Shown: one piece after another, positions 17,331 through 28,141 of the stretch
Layout of the letters: each line of letters begins with the position of its first letter
How positions within the stretch are numbered: the stretch's first letter is position 1
DNA from: Solimicrobium sp.
Lineage (GTDB): Bacteria > Pseudomonadota > Gammaproteobacteria > Burkholderiales > Burkholderiaceae_D
NCBI GenBank assembly: GCA_021155915.1
Contig: JAJNBE010000018.1
Span: 1-51,332 of the forward strand
Reading direction: 5' to 3'
Length of the DNA stretch: 51,332 nucleotides
Notes under the pieces: generated by a model
Databases searched by the model: none
Seen by the model: the letters and a program-made list of their open reading frames with translations, nothing else
Told to the model about the DNA's origin: nothing
Program-made: the position numbers and the translations under genes

Positions 17331-17960
17331 TTAAACTTTCGCATTGCTAAGCGCGGATTTTTTATACTCCCAAGTCTTCCAGGCAGCTAACACTTTATTT
17401 GGGTAATCAGCTTGTCCACGGCTACCGTTATATCGGCCCAGGGCTAAAAATAAATTTCCGCTTTCCATATCAAGATACATGCGCAAAATCGAGCAGCCAT
17501 AACGTAAATTGGTCGTGACATGAAATAACTTTTGCGCGTTACTGTCACCAATAACATTCGTCCAGAACGGCATCACCTGCATCAGTCCACGTGCACCAGC
17601 AATTGACGTAGCGTATTTTCGAAAAGCCGATTCAACCTGGATCAAACCCAGCACCATGGCGGGGTCCAACCCAGCACGTTTAGACTCATACCAAATAGTT
17701 TCTAAAAATTCGATGCGTGTTTGGGTATTAGAAATCTTTCTTTTCAAACGAAAAGACATTTCACCAAGCCAGTGAAGATAATCGAGTTGGTCTTCGATGA
17801 CGATAAAGCTGGGTTTGGGAGGGCGGTTATCAGTGACGGCTTTCGTGAGTGCTAAACGAACCGAATCGGCAATGGCCTCTTCCTTTTGATTGCCGGCAAA
17901 TAAATGGTTATTCAAACCAAAAAGCACAAAACAGACAAAAAGAAATCGTTTAAGTTTCAT
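17331..17960 (-). CDS. Lytic transglycosylase, SLT domain, exported
   Basis: 209 residues. The N-terminal signal peptide (MKLKRFLFVCFVLFGLNNHLFAG) is followed by a helical region and a C-terminal SLT goose-lysozyme-type domain. The catalytic Glu is in LIQVESAFRKYA (about residue 110), and the partner motifs GARGLMQVMPFW and ALGRYNGSRG are present. It cleaves the MurNAc-GlcNAc bond of peptidoglycan in the periplasm with anhydro product formation, supplying AmpD's substrate after import. The cleavage region lacks a clear lipobox, so it is probably soluble. The start codon lies 4 bp after the stop of a small possible gene (17965-18159). Confidence 0.9.
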   Translation of the reverse strand: MKLKRFLFVCFVLFGLNNHLFAGNQKEEAIADSVRLALTKAVTDNRPPKPSFIVIEDQLDYLHWLGEMSFRLKRKISNTQTRIEFLETIWYESKRAGLDPAMVLGLIQVESAFRKYATSIAGARGLMQVMPFWTNVIGDSNAQKLFHVTTNLRYGCSILRMYLDMESGNLFLALGRYNGSRGQADYPNKVLAAWKTWEYKKSALSNAKV

Positions 17961-17964
17961 ACTT

Positions 17965-18159
17965 TTATCCTATAGCTCGACATAACTCAGGGGATATTTT
18001 TTCCTGAACAACTTGCAACATATTATCGATTAGAATAAAAGCAGTAACCTTGTTTTTGCGGCCTTGAAATTCGGGCTTCATCGTGAGCCACCAACTACGC
18101 ATTAACCCAAAACGCGGACAACACTCATTAAGTAATATAAATAATCGGCTTGCGTGCAT
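17965..18159 (-). CDS. Possible small protein upstream of the transglycosylase
   Basis: 64 residues (MHASRLFILLNECC...), unrecognised. Its stop is 4 bp before the transglycosylase start, which argues for a translated partner. Against it: no clear ribosome site and no known motif. It might begin later, at MRSWWLTMKPE. It could equally be a leader or remnant. Confidence 0.33.
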   Translation of the reverse strand: MHASRLFILLNECCPRFGLMRSWWLTMKPEFQGRKNKVTAFILIDNMLQVVQEKISPELCRAIG

Positions 18160-18386
18160 ATCAATGAATTCTTTTTAAATGGAGAGGGTTATAATCAACC
18201 TAATTTTAAAGGATTAGTTGGCTTGCGCATTCATTGTTTTTAGATTTTTGATCCAGGTTGCTACTAGTTGTGCTTACTTGACCGAACGAAAGAGCGTTTT
18301 TAGTAAGCTTTATCCAGGGCAGATTGAGGTCTGAAAATTTAGAAAAAGCGGATTGTGCTGAGGCCGCAGAAAGTTTTGAGGACATC

Positions 18387-18995
18387 ATGCTTGATCGAGA
18401 AGGCTTTAGGCCCAACGTGGGCATCATTTTGCTTAACCCCACAAACAAGGTATGGTGGGGAAAACGGGTGCGTGAGCACTCCTGGCAGTTTCCACAAGGA
18501 GGCATTAAATACGGCGAATCCCCTGAACAAGCGATGTATCGCGAGTTGGAGGAAGAAACGGGTTTATTACCTCAACATGTTAAAGTTCTCGGCCGTACCC
18601 GTGACTGGTTACGTTATGAAGTGCCTGATCATTTTATCAAGCGCGAAATACGCGGTCATTACCGTGGGCAAAAACAAATTTGGTTTTTGTTGCGCTTAGT
18701 TGGAAGGGATTGCGACGTTAATCTGCGCGCATCCACTCATCCAGAATTCGATGCCTGGCGTTGGCATGAATATTGGGTTCCACTTGATATGGTCATTGAG
18801 TTTAAGCGTGAAGTTTATCAAATGGCACTTCAGGAACTTTCTCGTTTCTTATCGCGGCCTGACCATTCAAAATCACGGCATACTCCTCGTACTTTGCCGT
18901 CGCAACAAGTTCCTCCTCAGTTAGAGGAAGACGAGAATGGCGCGAAAATTGTTTTCGCGAAAGTTGACGCAATTACAGAATTTACTAAAGATTAA
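18387..18995 (+). CDS. rppH: RNA pyrophosphohydrolase (Nudix)
   Basis: 202 residues. RppH removes pyrophosphate from mRNA 5' ends to start RNase E decay, and is linked to invasion in several pathogens. The N-terminus [17 protein letters not shown] is the family signature. The Nudix box [22 protein letters not shown] lies at about 38-59, with WQFPQGG just before it. I chose the ATG at 18387, preceded by GAGGA, over an upstream ATG at 18324 that would add 21 residues. Residues after 160 are a polar tail longer than in E. coli (176 residues total). It is divergent from the transglycosylase. Confidence 0.95.
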   Translation: MLDREGFRPNVGIILLNPTNKVWWGKRVREHSWQFPQGGIKYGESPEQAMYRELEEETGLLPQHVKVLGRTRDWLRYEVPDHFIKREIRGHYRGQKQIWFLLRLVGRDCDVNLRASTHPEFDAWRWHEYWVPLDMVIEFKREVYQMALQELSRFLSRPDHSKSRHTPRTLPSQQVPPQLEEDENGAKIVFAKVDAITEFTKD

Positions 18996-19345
18996 ACTGA
19001 ATCTTGGAGCCGAAGTTTCCGGCTAGGCACAGTGTGGCCCCCACCATTTTTTAATTATTGATACCGGCTTATAAAAATCCATGCTTATCGACTTATCCGT
19101 CGTGTTAACGGTAATTGCTCATTAACCTAAGGGGAGGGCAGAATCGGTAGGTTGGGCTAACTCTTTATCAGTCCAACACTTCTGTTGAGAAAGTTTACTT
19201 TTCCTTTGTGATCAGGGGGTATGTAAATACAGGCTGAAGGCCCACCCTGAAAATAATAGTACCCCGGCTTCTGGAAAAGTTATTGTTGACTGGGCCACCA
19301 AATGGGAGCCGCATACGGGCGCAACAATGCCCGCTTCACGACGAC
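18996..19345. other. 350-bp gap between rppH and the 19346-20047 gene
   Basis: Convergent gene ends. I see no open frame, no strong terminator and no element copy. A weak AGCCGAAG...CCGGCT hairpin near 19008-19024 might end the rppH transcript. Confidence 0.35.
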
Positions 19346-20047
19346 TTACCCCAAATATATATCATGCGGAGTTGAAGTGGACTTTTTTGTTCCTTCTTGT
19401 ATTAACGAAAAAACTTCTTCATTAAAAGAAGCTTGAAGTTTCTTTTGAAGTTCGGGTAACTCATCATAGAACCATTCGCCTTTTGGCACCTTTCCTTGAT
19501 AGCTCAATAGTACATTTAATCTGGCATTTGAGCGATACTTGTCCTCAATGTCACGCATGGACACCACTATAAAACGCGATTTCACCGTTAACGTTCTATC
19601 TTGAATAATCAGTTTATAGAACTTTGGATTTTCTAGAAATTGCCGTCCCCAAGAAGGTAAGTTCGTTGCTTCATCTATGGTTAGCTCGCCCAGATCGACA
19701 TAAGAGCGCAGCACTCTGTTATTTAAAACGTTTTGAACTTTACGGTCCGATGTTGCCTGTTTTCTGGTGATTGAACCGTCGACCACGTAAGGTATTAGAT
19801 CGGTTCTCCAACCTCTCCAGGACAACATATTTAACCGCCCATATTGCTTCTTATCTTGCTCAAGCGCTATTTTTCTCTGTTGAATGGCCATCGAAATGGT
19901 TAATTTTTCTTCCCTGATTTGCTTATTTGTTTTGGCTCTGCCAATACCCAGTTCGGCTAAATAATTTACTCCCGCCCCATCTGAAGCAATGTCTTTTTCC
20001 AATAATCTATATTTCCGGAGTTCTTTATATATTTGTTCGTCAGACAT
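19346..20047 (-). CDS. Unrecognised protein with G-x-[LI]-T repeat units
   Basis: 233 residues from the ATG at 20047, soluble, charged. Residues 82-157 contain about three units of a roughly 30-residue repeat built on Y-V-x-x-G-x-[LI]-T-x-x-x-A (YVVDGSITRKQA, YVDLGELTIDEA, then IIQDRTLTV). One such unit, YLNSGRLTIDQA, occurs in the NEL effector at 10831-12942. The reading frame stays open and protein-like upstream to 20123 (KLRKDCGDELRNLYDKG) but has no standard start there. The gene may therefore be 5'-truncated or frameshifted, with the true start lost. Function unknown; effector-like by repeat sharing only. Confidence 0.6.
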   Translation of the reverse strand: MSDEQIYKELRKYRLLEKDIASDGAGVNYLAELGIGRAKTNKQIREEKLTISMAIQQRKIALEQDKKQYGRLNMLSWRGWRTDLIPYVVDGSITRKQATSDRKVQNVLNNRVLRSYVDLGELTIDEATNLPSWGRQFLENPKFYKLIIQDRTLTVKSRFIVVSMRDIEDKYRSNARLNVLLSYQGKVPKGEWFYDELPELQKKLQASFNEEVFSLIQEGTKKSTSTPHDIYLG

Positions 20048-20269
20048 CCCTTTGTCATATAGATTACGTAGTTCATCTCCGCAATCTTTCCTTAGTTTTA
20101 CTTCATAATTCGAAGTGCTTTAAATGGTAAAAAATCGGGATGGAGCAAGAGGTAACATATAAATTCCAATGATCTTTGAGTGATGAGAGCGTAATATTAT
20201 ATTTTTTCAGACAGCAATTCAATTAGGGGGAACCCTGAGCAAATGTAACTCCTGTATTCCGAAATCAAG

Positions 20270-21391
20270 CTAATCTAGTAACACTAAATTATCACGATGA
20301 ATTAACTCAGATTCTTCAAAAAATCCAAGGATAGCGGCGATTTCTGAGGAGGCATGTCGGCTAATTCGGCGTGCATCACTGCTGGCATAATTCGTTAGGC
20401 CACGTGCAACGGCCACGCCTGCTTGGTTTAAACAGGTTACGGCTGCACCGCGACCAAATTCTCCGCGTACTTCTACTACGCCTATCGGTAACAAGGATTT
20501 GCCTTCTGTTAGAAGCTTACTAACGGCACCATCATCTAAAATGAATTTCCCACTGGTTTGCAAATGGCTTTGTAACCATTGTTTGCGTGCCGCTAAGGGA
20601 GCGGTTCTTGCGATTAAATGTGTTCCGATCAACTCGCCTTGGATTAAGCGTATCAATACATTTCGCTCGCGCCCCGCAGCAATAATAGTGTGCGCGCCCG
20701 AATTTGCGGCTCTCTTTGCTGCCAAAATTTTGGTCAGCATGCCACCGCGACCAATATGGCTTCCCGTTCCACCTGCCATTTCTTCTAATTTTGGGTCACC
20801 CGACACAGCTTGACTAATAAACTTCGCGTTAGGGTTTTCACGTGGATCGGCACTATATAAGCCGGGCTGATCGGTGAGAATAATCAAGGCATCTGCTTCA
20901 ATTAAGTTAGCTACTAATGCGCCTAATGTATCGTTATCGCCAAATTTGATTTCATCGGTAACCACCGTGTCATTTTCGTTAATGATGGGAATAACGCCAA
21001 ACGCAAGCAAGGTGCGTAAAGTTGAGCGTGCATTGAGATAGCGTTCACGATCAGCCAGGTCGGCATGGGTGAGCAAAACTTGAGCAGTGCGTAAATGATG
21101 ACGGAAAAAAATACTCTCATAGAGCTGAGCTAAGCCCATCTGCCCCACAGCCGCACAAGCTTGAAGCGCATCAATTTCGGTAGGGCGCTTAATAAAACCT
21201 AGCCGCAGCATTCCTTCGGCAATAGCACCGGAACTAACCAGCACTACTTCTTTACCTAAATGCCGTAAGTGAGCAATTTGTTCCGCCCAATTTTGAATGG
21301 CGGTATGGTCTAAGCCCCGTCCCTCATTGGTGACTAAGGAAGAGCCTACTTTGACAATGATGCGTTTGCAATGTTGCAGTTCAGCAGACAT
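20270..21391 (-). CDS. proB: Glutamate 5-kinase
   Basis: 373 residues. First enzyme of proline synthesis: ATP + L-glutamate to glutamyl 5-phosphate, feedback-inhibited by proline. The amino-acid kinase domain (about 5-255) has [19 protein letters not shown] and [20 protein letters not shown]-terminal PUA domain (about 275-365) is complete. The ATG at 21391 fits the family. It ends the rplU-rpmA-obgE-proB order usual in gammaproteobacteria, but a palindromic element separates it from obgE. proA is not in the window. Confidence 0.96.
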   Translation of the reverse strand: MSAELQHCKRIIVKVGSSLVTNEGRGLDHTAIQNWAEQIAHLRHLGKEVVLVSSGAIAEGMLRLGFIKRPTEIDALQACAAVGQMGLAQLYESIFFRHHLRTAQVLLTHADLADRERYLNARSTLRTLLAFGVIPIINENDTVVTDEIKFGDNDTLGALVANLIEADALIILTDQPGLYSADPRENPNAKFISQAVSGDPKLEEMAGGTGSHIGRGGMLTKILAAKRAANSGAHTIIAAGRERNVLIRLIQGELIGTHLIARTAPLAARKQWLQSHLQTSGKFILDDGAVSKLLTEGKSLLPIGVVEVRGEFGRGAAVTCLNQAGVAVARGLTNYASSDARRISRHASSEIAAILGFFEESELIHRDNLVLLD

Positions 21392-21413
21392 AAATTTTAC
21401 CTACTCAAATTCA

Positions 21414-21551
21414 GAGACATCTGCACAAGCTACTGCACGAGCCGAATATGGCGTTGTGCGGTGCTCGCAATCTCATGTATTAAAGTACACTCCGATTGCT
21501 GCGCTCCATGCGCCTTTCCTTGGCCCACTGGCAGCTGTGATGCAGAGGTCT
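21414..21551 (+). repeat. GAGACCTCTGCA palindromic element, copy 4 (obgE/proB gap)
   Basis: 138 bp, ends GAGACATCTGCACAAGC and GATGCAGAGGTCT, with GTGCTCGCAATCTCATGTA and TTGCTGCGCTCC in the body. Same orientation as copy 1. It fills nearly the whole 163-bp gap between obgE and proB: its right end is 3 bp past the obgE stop, and its left end is 22 bp upstream of the proB start. Confidence 0.85.
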
Positions 21552-21554
21552 TAT

Positions 21555-22793
<1,239 letters not shown>

Positions 22794-22871
22794 TCACTTA
22801 TTGCATAAGCCACAAGCGCTGAACTAGGCAAAAGGTAGTTAGACCTACCTCTCTATCAAAAACAGCTTACA

Positions 22872-23144
22872 TTACGCAACAGCTGGCGTTGCAGGAATAA
22901 CCGTTACATACTGATTTTGACGCGCACCTTTGATAACAAATTGTACTTTACCTTGGATTAATGCAAACAGTGTGTGGTCTTTACCCATGCCAACGTTCGC
23001 ACCCGGGTGAACACGAGTGCCACGTTGACGAATAATGATACCGCCGGCGTTAATTACTTGACCACCGTACACTTTTACACCCAGTCGTTTCGACTCCGAG
23101 TCACGACCATTGCGCGTGGTGCCGCCGCCTTTTTTATGTGCCAT
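22872..23144 (-). CDS. rpmA: 50S ribosomal protein L27
   Basis: 90 residues, family length 85-90. The N-terminus [20 protein letters not shown] is the canonical L27 start, without the cleaved extension seen in Firmicutes. [18 protein letters not shown] and [16 protein letters not shown] follow. It lies 39 bp downstream of rplU in the same operon. Confidence 0.98.
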   Translation of the reverse strand: MAHKKGGGTTRNGRDSESKRLGVKVYGGQVINAGGIIIRQRGTRVHPGANVGMGKDHTLFALIQGKVQFVIKGARQNQYVTVIPATPAVA

Positions 23145-23183
23145 TTGATGACTCCTTACTTATTAAATTCAATCAACCATTAA

Positions 23184-23495
23184 TCAACCGTTAACAGAAA
23201 CGATGTGCAGCTCAGTATAGTTCTGGCGATGACCCTGATGTTTTTGGTAATGCTTACGACGACGCATTTTGAAAATTCTTACCTTGTCGTGACGACCATG
23301 CGCAACTATCGTAGCTAATACCGTAGCACCAGCAACCAATGGAGCTCCAACCTTCAGAGTATCTCCCGCACCCACTGCGAGTACTTGGTCAATGGTGATT
23401 TCGGAGCCGATGTCTGCAGGTATCTGTTCTATTTTAAGTTTTTGACCAGCAACAACTTTATATTGTTTGCCACCGGTTTTTATGACCGCGTACAT
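23184..23495 (-). CDS. rplU: 50S ribosomal protein L21
   Basis: 103 residues. [18 protein letters not shown] is the canonical start; I use the ATG at 23495 with GAGG 6 bases upstream, not the upstream ATGs at 23507/23510. The C-terminal RNA-binding part reads [23 protein letters not shown]. First gene of the rplU-rpmA pair, divergent from ispB. Confidence 0.98.
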   Translation of the reverse strand: MYAVIKTGGKQYKVVAGQKLKIEQIPADIGSEITIDQVLAVGAGDTLKVGAPLVAGATVLATIVAHGRHDKVRIFKMRRRKHYQKHQGHRQNYTELHIVSVNG

Positions 23496-23779
23496 ATGGA
23501 ACCTCATCAAAAAATGAAAAATCTTTTAAAGTCTAACGCTATAGAGATAAAACAGGAACCAAAAAAGTACCTGAACCTACCTTGCCAAAACGAAAGAGAG
23601 CCGTGGATTATACACAATTCACAAAAGACAGTCAAAATCATCTTTTTTATTGTTGACACCGCCTTGTCAAATGACCCGGGAAAGGGGTATCTCGCCCTCC
23701 TCTATGGGAAAATTTGAGTTAAGCACCATTAAGCATCGTATAATTTCGCGCATCACGGTCTTTATTTCAGGTTACGCCT
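23496..23779. promoter_or_regulatory. Divergent promoter region rplU / ispB
   Basis: 284 bp between divergent genes. It contains an inverted repeat TTGACA-N6-TGTCAA (23653-23670), which places a perfect -35 hexamer on each strand. On the minus strand an A/T-rich -10-like stretch lies at 23643-23650, with rather short spacing. On the plus strand no good -10 was found. The assignment of either promoter is tentative. Confidence 0.35.
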
Positions 23780-24769
23780 TTGTCTGCCACTACCAACTCA
23801 TCGAAACAAAACTTAATAAACCTCACTATTGCTGCTGAAATGGACGCTGTTAATTCGGTCATCCGTGCGAAATTGCAATCCGAGGTTCCTTTGGTCAATC
23901 AAGTTGGTGAATATATTATTAACGCAGGTGGAAAGCGTATTCGCCCGATGTTGGCTGTTTTATTTGCTAAGGCGTATGGTTATCAAGGAACGGCACATCA
24001 TGGTTTGGCTGCTATTATTGAATTTATTCATACGGCTACGTTATTGCATGATGATGTAGTTGACGAGTCCTCTCTACGTCGGGGTAGGCAAACAGCTAAC
24101 GCACTATTTGGGAATTCAGCCGCCGTATTGGTGGGCGATTTTCTATATACGCGCTCTTTTCAAATGATGGTTGAATTAAAGAATATGCGCGTAATGGAAA
24201 TATTAGCCGATGCAACTAATGTTATTGCTGAAGGAGAAGTACAGCAATTGCTCAATATGCACGATCCCGACGTTACTGAAGATCGATATTTGCAGGTAAT
24301 CCGATCCAAAACCGCCAAACTTTTCGAGGCTGCAACAGGTTTGGGTGCGCTGGTGGCAGGCGCGAGTGAAACCGAAATTGACGCTGCAGAAGAATATGGC
24401 CGTTCGCTTGGCGCTGCGTTTCAGCTTATAGACGATGTATTGGATTATTCAGGAAACGCTGCCGAAATTGGAAAAAATGTAGGAGATGATTTGCGTGAAG
24501 GGAAACCCACCTTGCCTCTGATTTATTTGATGCGGCATGGTACTGACTATCAGCGTGGGTTAGTCCGGCAATGTATAGAAGATGGAGGTAGCAGCAGATT
24601 CGATGAGATTCTGGGTGCTATAGAAAGTTCTGGCGCCATTGCATATAGTCGAAATCTAGCGGTACAGGCCAGTGCGCAAGCCGTACATGCGTTGGAAGGA
24701 CTGCCTGAAAGCGATTTCAAAGATTCGCTCACTCATTTGGCGCGATTTTCGGTTATTCGTAATCATTAG
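23780..24769 (+). CDS. ispB: Octaprenyl/polyprenyl diphosphate synthase
   Basis: 329 residues. Trans-polyprenyl synthase that makes the quinone side chain. First Asp-rich motif LLHDDVVDESSLRRG, second QLIDDVLDYSG, and GGKRIRPML near the start, all family hallmarks. The start is TTG at 23780, because residues INLTIAAEMDAVN before the first ATG (23840) align with the usual IspB N-terminus. Divergent placement from rplU is the common arrangement in gammaproteobacteria. Confidence 0.95.
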   Translation: MSATTNSSKQNLINLTIAAEMDAVNSVIRAKLQSEVPLVNQVGEYIINAGGKRIRPMLAVLFAKAYGYQGTAHHGLAAIIEFIHTATLLHDDVVDESSLRRGRQTANALFGNSAAVLVGDFLYTRSFQMMVELKNMRVMEILADATNVIAEGEVQQLLNMHDPDVTEDRYLQVIRSKTAKLFEAATGLGALVAGASETEIDAAEEYGRSLGAAFQLIDDVLDYSGNAAEIGKNVGDDLREGKPTLPLIYLMRHGTDYQRGLVRQCIEDGGSSRFDEILGAIESSGAIAYSRNLAVQASAQAVHALEGLPESDFKDSLTHLARFSVIRNH

Positions 24770-24806
24770 ATTTATCACTTAAAAAAGCTATCTTACCCTT
24801 GCCATC

Positions 24807-26096
24807 GTGAATAATTTTTCCTCCTGGATGCAGCTATTGTTAGTTGTAGGGCTCATTTTAAGCTCCGCTTTTTTTTCGATGGCCGAAACTGCCTTATTGG
24901 CAGCAAATCGGTATCGAATTCGTCATCTCGCCAGGCGCGGAAATAGAAACGCGATCGCAACTTTATGGTTACTAGAGCGGACCGAAAAATTGCTTGTAGT
25001 TAATCTGATTGCGAAGGCGATATGTAATGCGGTGGCGACCGTATTCGTTACTTCGATTGCTATTTCGAGTTTTGTAGATGATGTCAATGCCCTTACCATA
25101 GCAACTATTGCTATTGTTTTCATACTAATTGTTTTTGCTGAAATTTCACCCAAAGTTATCGGTGCTAGTTATCCGGAGAGAATCGCATTAACGACTAGTT
25201 TTATTTTAAAAATTTGGTTAAAGATAGCTCTGCCTGCGCATTGGGTTGTAAATATGTTCGTTGGCGAATTTTTAAGGGTATTGCGAATCAAAAAAAGGGA
25301 CTTCTTGTCAACTGCCTGTTTATCTCCTAAGGAATGGCGTTCGATAATTTTGGAGGGTGGAAATTCGATACCGCAAAAACACCAAAGTATTCTTCTTAAT
25401 CTTTTCGATTTGGAAAGTATTTCGGTTGAGGACGTAATGACGCCGCGCGCACAAATTGAAGCTCTTGATTTTTCTGCATCTATTGAGGAAATTAGATATC
25501 AATTAACCACTTGTCATCACAATAAATTACCCGTATTCGAAGGTGAAATAAATCAAATTATTGGTATTCTTCATGTTCGTAAAGCGATCGCCTTGCTGTG
25601 TCAAGAGCATGAACTGACTACTCCGCATTTTCATCAGCAGTTTCGTCAGCTATTAACGCCGGCCTATTTTATTCCAGAAGGCACCGAAGTCTTTACGCAA
25701 TTACACTATTTCCAAGAAAAACGTGAGCGCCTCGGCATTATCGTTGATGAATATGGTGAAGTGCAGGGATTAGTAACTTTGGACGATATTATAGTGGAAT
25801 TGATAGGCGAGTTCACTGCCTCTACCCCAGGAGATACCAATGCAGATTCGTTTCTTTGGGATAAACAAGGTCAGTGCGTTTTAGATGGGACGACAACTCT
25901 ACGCGACATCAATAAGAAATTGCATTTAGATTTTCCTCTTGATGGTCCCAAAACTTTAAATGGACTTTTACTAGAAATATTGCAAGACATTCCTGAAGCA
26001 CCAGTTTGCCTAAAAATAAAAAACTGTGTGATCGAAATTGTTCAGGTAAAAAATCAGGCAATCAAAATTGTTAAATTAGAGATTCCGAAAAACTAA
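24807..26096 (+). CDS. CNNM/CorB-type membrane protein with CBS pair (HlyC/CorC family)
   Basis: 429 residues, GTG start at 24807. An N-terminal CNNM domain (about 1-180) has at least three membrane helices and the signature FFSMAETALLAANRYR, with a later FAEISPKVIGAS. Two CBS domains occupy about 195-320 (VEDVMTPRAQIEAL and IIVDEYGEVQGLVTLDDII). A C-terminal CorC_HlyC domain follows. The family (E. coli YfjD/CorB) is implicated in Mg2+/Co2+ homeostasis. In many relatives it neighbours ypjD and ffh; here it sits by ispB and the pil genes. Confidence 0.9.
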   Translation: MNNFSSWMQLLLVVGLILSSAFFSMAETALLAANRYRIRHLARRGNRNAIATLWLLERTEKLLVVNLIAKAICNAVATVFVTSIAISSFVDDVNALTIATIAIVFILIVFAEISPKVIGASYPERIALTTSFILKIWLKIALPAHWVVNMFVGEFLRVLRIKKRDFLSTACLSPKEWRSIILEGGNSIPQKHQSILLNLFDLESISVEDVMTPRAQIEALDFSASIEEIRYQLTTCHHNKLPVFEGEINQIIGILHVRKAIALLCQEHELTTPHFHQQFRQLLTPAYFIPEGTEVFTQLHYFQEKRERLGIIVDEYGEVQGLVTLDDIIVELIGEFTASTPGDTNADSFLWDKQGQCVLDGTTTLRDINKKLHLDFPLDGPKTLNGLLLEILQDIPEAPVCLKIKNCVIEIVQVKNQAIKIVKLEIPKN

Positions 26097-26198
26097 TTAC
26101 ACGGTTGTAAATCGCCTAGTTGATGGGAATAAGGAGCCATTAGGTGCAATGGCGAGGATAGGAGTATCTTACTGCAATGTTAAAAGGATAGGCATGTC

Positions 26199-27923
26199 AT
26201 GGCTGACGCAATCATGAACTTAACTGCTCAAAATCCCATATCGGGTCTGGCGCGCGCGCTTTTGCAAGCAAATCGCCTCAGCATAGCGCAGATTGACCCT
26301 ATCATTAAGAAAACTCAATTGAGCAAATTGCCCTTTATTGACGCCCTTTTGTTGAGCGGTTGCATCAGTTCGCGTGATTTAGCTGTTTTTTGCTCAGAAA
26401 GATTTGGCTATCCTCTAATGGATATAGAGGCATTCAGTCCTGGTTCTTTTCCTGAAAAAGTTGTCGATCAGAAATTGATGCATTCGCAATGCATCATAGC
26501 GTTAGCTAAACGCGCTAATAAAGTATTGGTCGCGATTTCAGACCCAACTAATTTACAAGCTTTAGATCAAATTAAATTTCAAACCCAACTTATTGTTGAG
26601 CCTGTGATAGTGCAGCATGACTTATTGGTGGGCTTACTCGATAAGCTAGCGAAAACTTCAGAGCAAAATTTACATGAATTAATTGGCGAGGACGTCGAAA
26701 TTGACTTTGGCGAAGTGGATGTCAGTACTACTGCTGAGACTTCAACCACGGAGATAGACGATGCACCCGTTGTTCGATTTTTGAATAAGATTTTGTTAGA
26801 CGCCATAAAGATGGGCGCTTCAGATTTACATTTCGAGCCGTTTGAAAAATTTTATCGGATACGTTTTCGCGTAGACGGTGAGCTATGCGAAATTGCTCAA
26901 CCGCCGTTAGCCATTAAGGACAAGCTCGTTTCGCGCATTAAAGTTTTGTCGCGTCTGGATATTTCTGAAAAACGCATACCGCAGGATGGTAGGATGAAAT
27001 TGATGATGTCGCAGTCCAGAGCGATAGATTTCAGGGTGAGTACGTTACCGACATTATTTGGCGAAAAAGTAGTTATGCGCATTTTGGACGGCTCGCAAGC
27101 TCAGATGGGTATTGATGCGCTGGGGTATGATCCGGATCAAAAGGAAATTTTGTTAAATGCTATTCAGCGTCCATATGGAATGGTGTTGGTTACTGGTCCG
27201 ACTGGTTCGGGTAAGACGGTATCGCTCTATACTTGCCTTAACGTAATTAATAAGCCAGGTATTAATATTTCTACAGCGGAAGATCCGGCTGAAATTAATC
27301 TGCCTGGTGTAAATCAAGTTAACATCAATGAGCGTGCTGGACTAACTTTTCCGGTCGCGCTGAAAGCATTTTTACGCCAAGATCCTGATGTGGTGATGGT
27401 TGGCGAGATTCGTGATTTAGAAACGGCTGATATTGCAATTAAAGCGGCTCAAACCGGCCATATGGTTTTTTCAACCTTACATACTAATGATGCGCCCTCC
27501 ACACTCACTCGCTTGATGAATATGGGTGTTGCTCCTTTTAATATTGCCTCTTCCGTTATTTTGATTACCGCACAACGATTAGCACGTCGTCTTTGTACTT
27601 GCAAAAAGTCGATCGAAATACCACGCCCATTACTTTTAGAATCAGGATTTTCAGAGTCTGATTTAGATGGCAGCTGGATACCTTATCACCCAGTGGGTTG
27701 TGCACGTTGCAATGGTTCAGGTTATAAAGGACGTGTTGGCATTTATCAGCTTATGCCTATTACAGAAGAAATTGAGCGGATTATTCTGGCGCATGGAAGC
27801 GCTATGGATATTGAAAAACAAGCGAGCAAAGAAGGTGTCAGGACACTTCGAGAGTCTGGTTTAATCAAAGTAAGACAAGGATTAACCAGTCTTGAAGAAA
27901 TTTTAGGCTGTACGAATCAATGA
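26199..27923 (+). CDS. pilB: Type IV pilus assembly ATPase PilB
   Basis: 574 residues. Cytoplasmic hexameric ATPase that drives pilus extension. N-terminal MshEN-like domain (about 50-150), then the GspE/PulE ATPase core with Walker A GPTGSGKT at 333-340, an Asp box (STAEDPAEI), Walker B (DPDVVMVGEIRD, about 395-406) and a His box (FSTLHTNDAPST). The zinc tetracysteine is present but its first pair is C-T-C (466, 468) instead of the usual CxxC; the second, CARC, is normal. AAGGATAGG precedes the ATG. First of pilB-pilC-pilD-coaE-zapD-yacG. Its TGA stop overlaps the left end of a palindromic element that separates it from pilC. No pilin gene is in the window. Confidence 0.96.
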   Translation: MADAIMNLTAQNPISGLARALLQANRLSIAQIDPIIKKTQLSKLPFIDALLLSGCISSRDLAVFCSERFGYPLMDIEAFSPGSFPEKVVDQKLMHSQCIIALAKRANKVLVAISDPTNLQALDQIKFQTQLIVEPVIVQHDLLVGLLDKLAKTSEQNLHELIGEDVEIDFGEVDVSTTAETSTTEIDDAPVVRFLNKILLDAIKMGASDLHFEPFEKFYRIRFRVDGELCEIAQPPLAIKDKLVSRIKVLSRLDISEKRIPQDGRMKLMMSQSRAIDFRVSTLPTLFGEKVVMRILDGSQAQMGIDALGYDPDQKEILLNAIQRPYGMVLVTGPTGSGKTVSLYTCLNVINKPGINISTAEDPAEINLPGVNQVNINERAGLTFPVALKAFLRQDPDVVMVGEIRDLETADIAIKAAQTGHMVFSTLHTNDAPSTLTRLMNMGVAPFNIASSVILITAQRLARRLCTCKKSIEIPRPLLLESGFSESDLDGSWIPYHPVGCARCNGSGYKGRVGIYQLMPITEEIERIILAHGSAMDIEKQASKEGVRTLRESGLIKVRQGLTSLEEILGCTNQ

Positions 27924-28059
27924 GACCTTTGCACACAACCGAAGCGAGCGAGCCCAAGGCAAGGTGCACGCAGCACTGGAAATGTAGGTGAGTACATGCG
28001 GATTGTGAGCACCACGCACCGCCGAATTTGGCGCGCGCAGTAGGTTAGGTCGAGGTCTC
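27922..28059 (-). repeat. GAGACCTCTGCA palindromic element, copy 5 (pilB/pilC gap)
   Basis: 138 bp, ends GAGACCTTTGCACACAACCG and GGTTAGGTCGAGGTCTC, body with GCACGCAGCACTGG and a hairpin TGTAGGTGAGTACA. Inverted relative to copy 1. Its first two bases are the GA of the pilB stop codon, so the insertion is as tight to the gene as possible. Confidence 0.82.
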
Positions 28060-28141
28060 TCCATAGTAAAAGTTTGTTTAAATCAGTGATTAACCGAGGC
28101 GGGCATAACGATGTGCCCTCCCTTTACGTTCCAGGGAAAAT

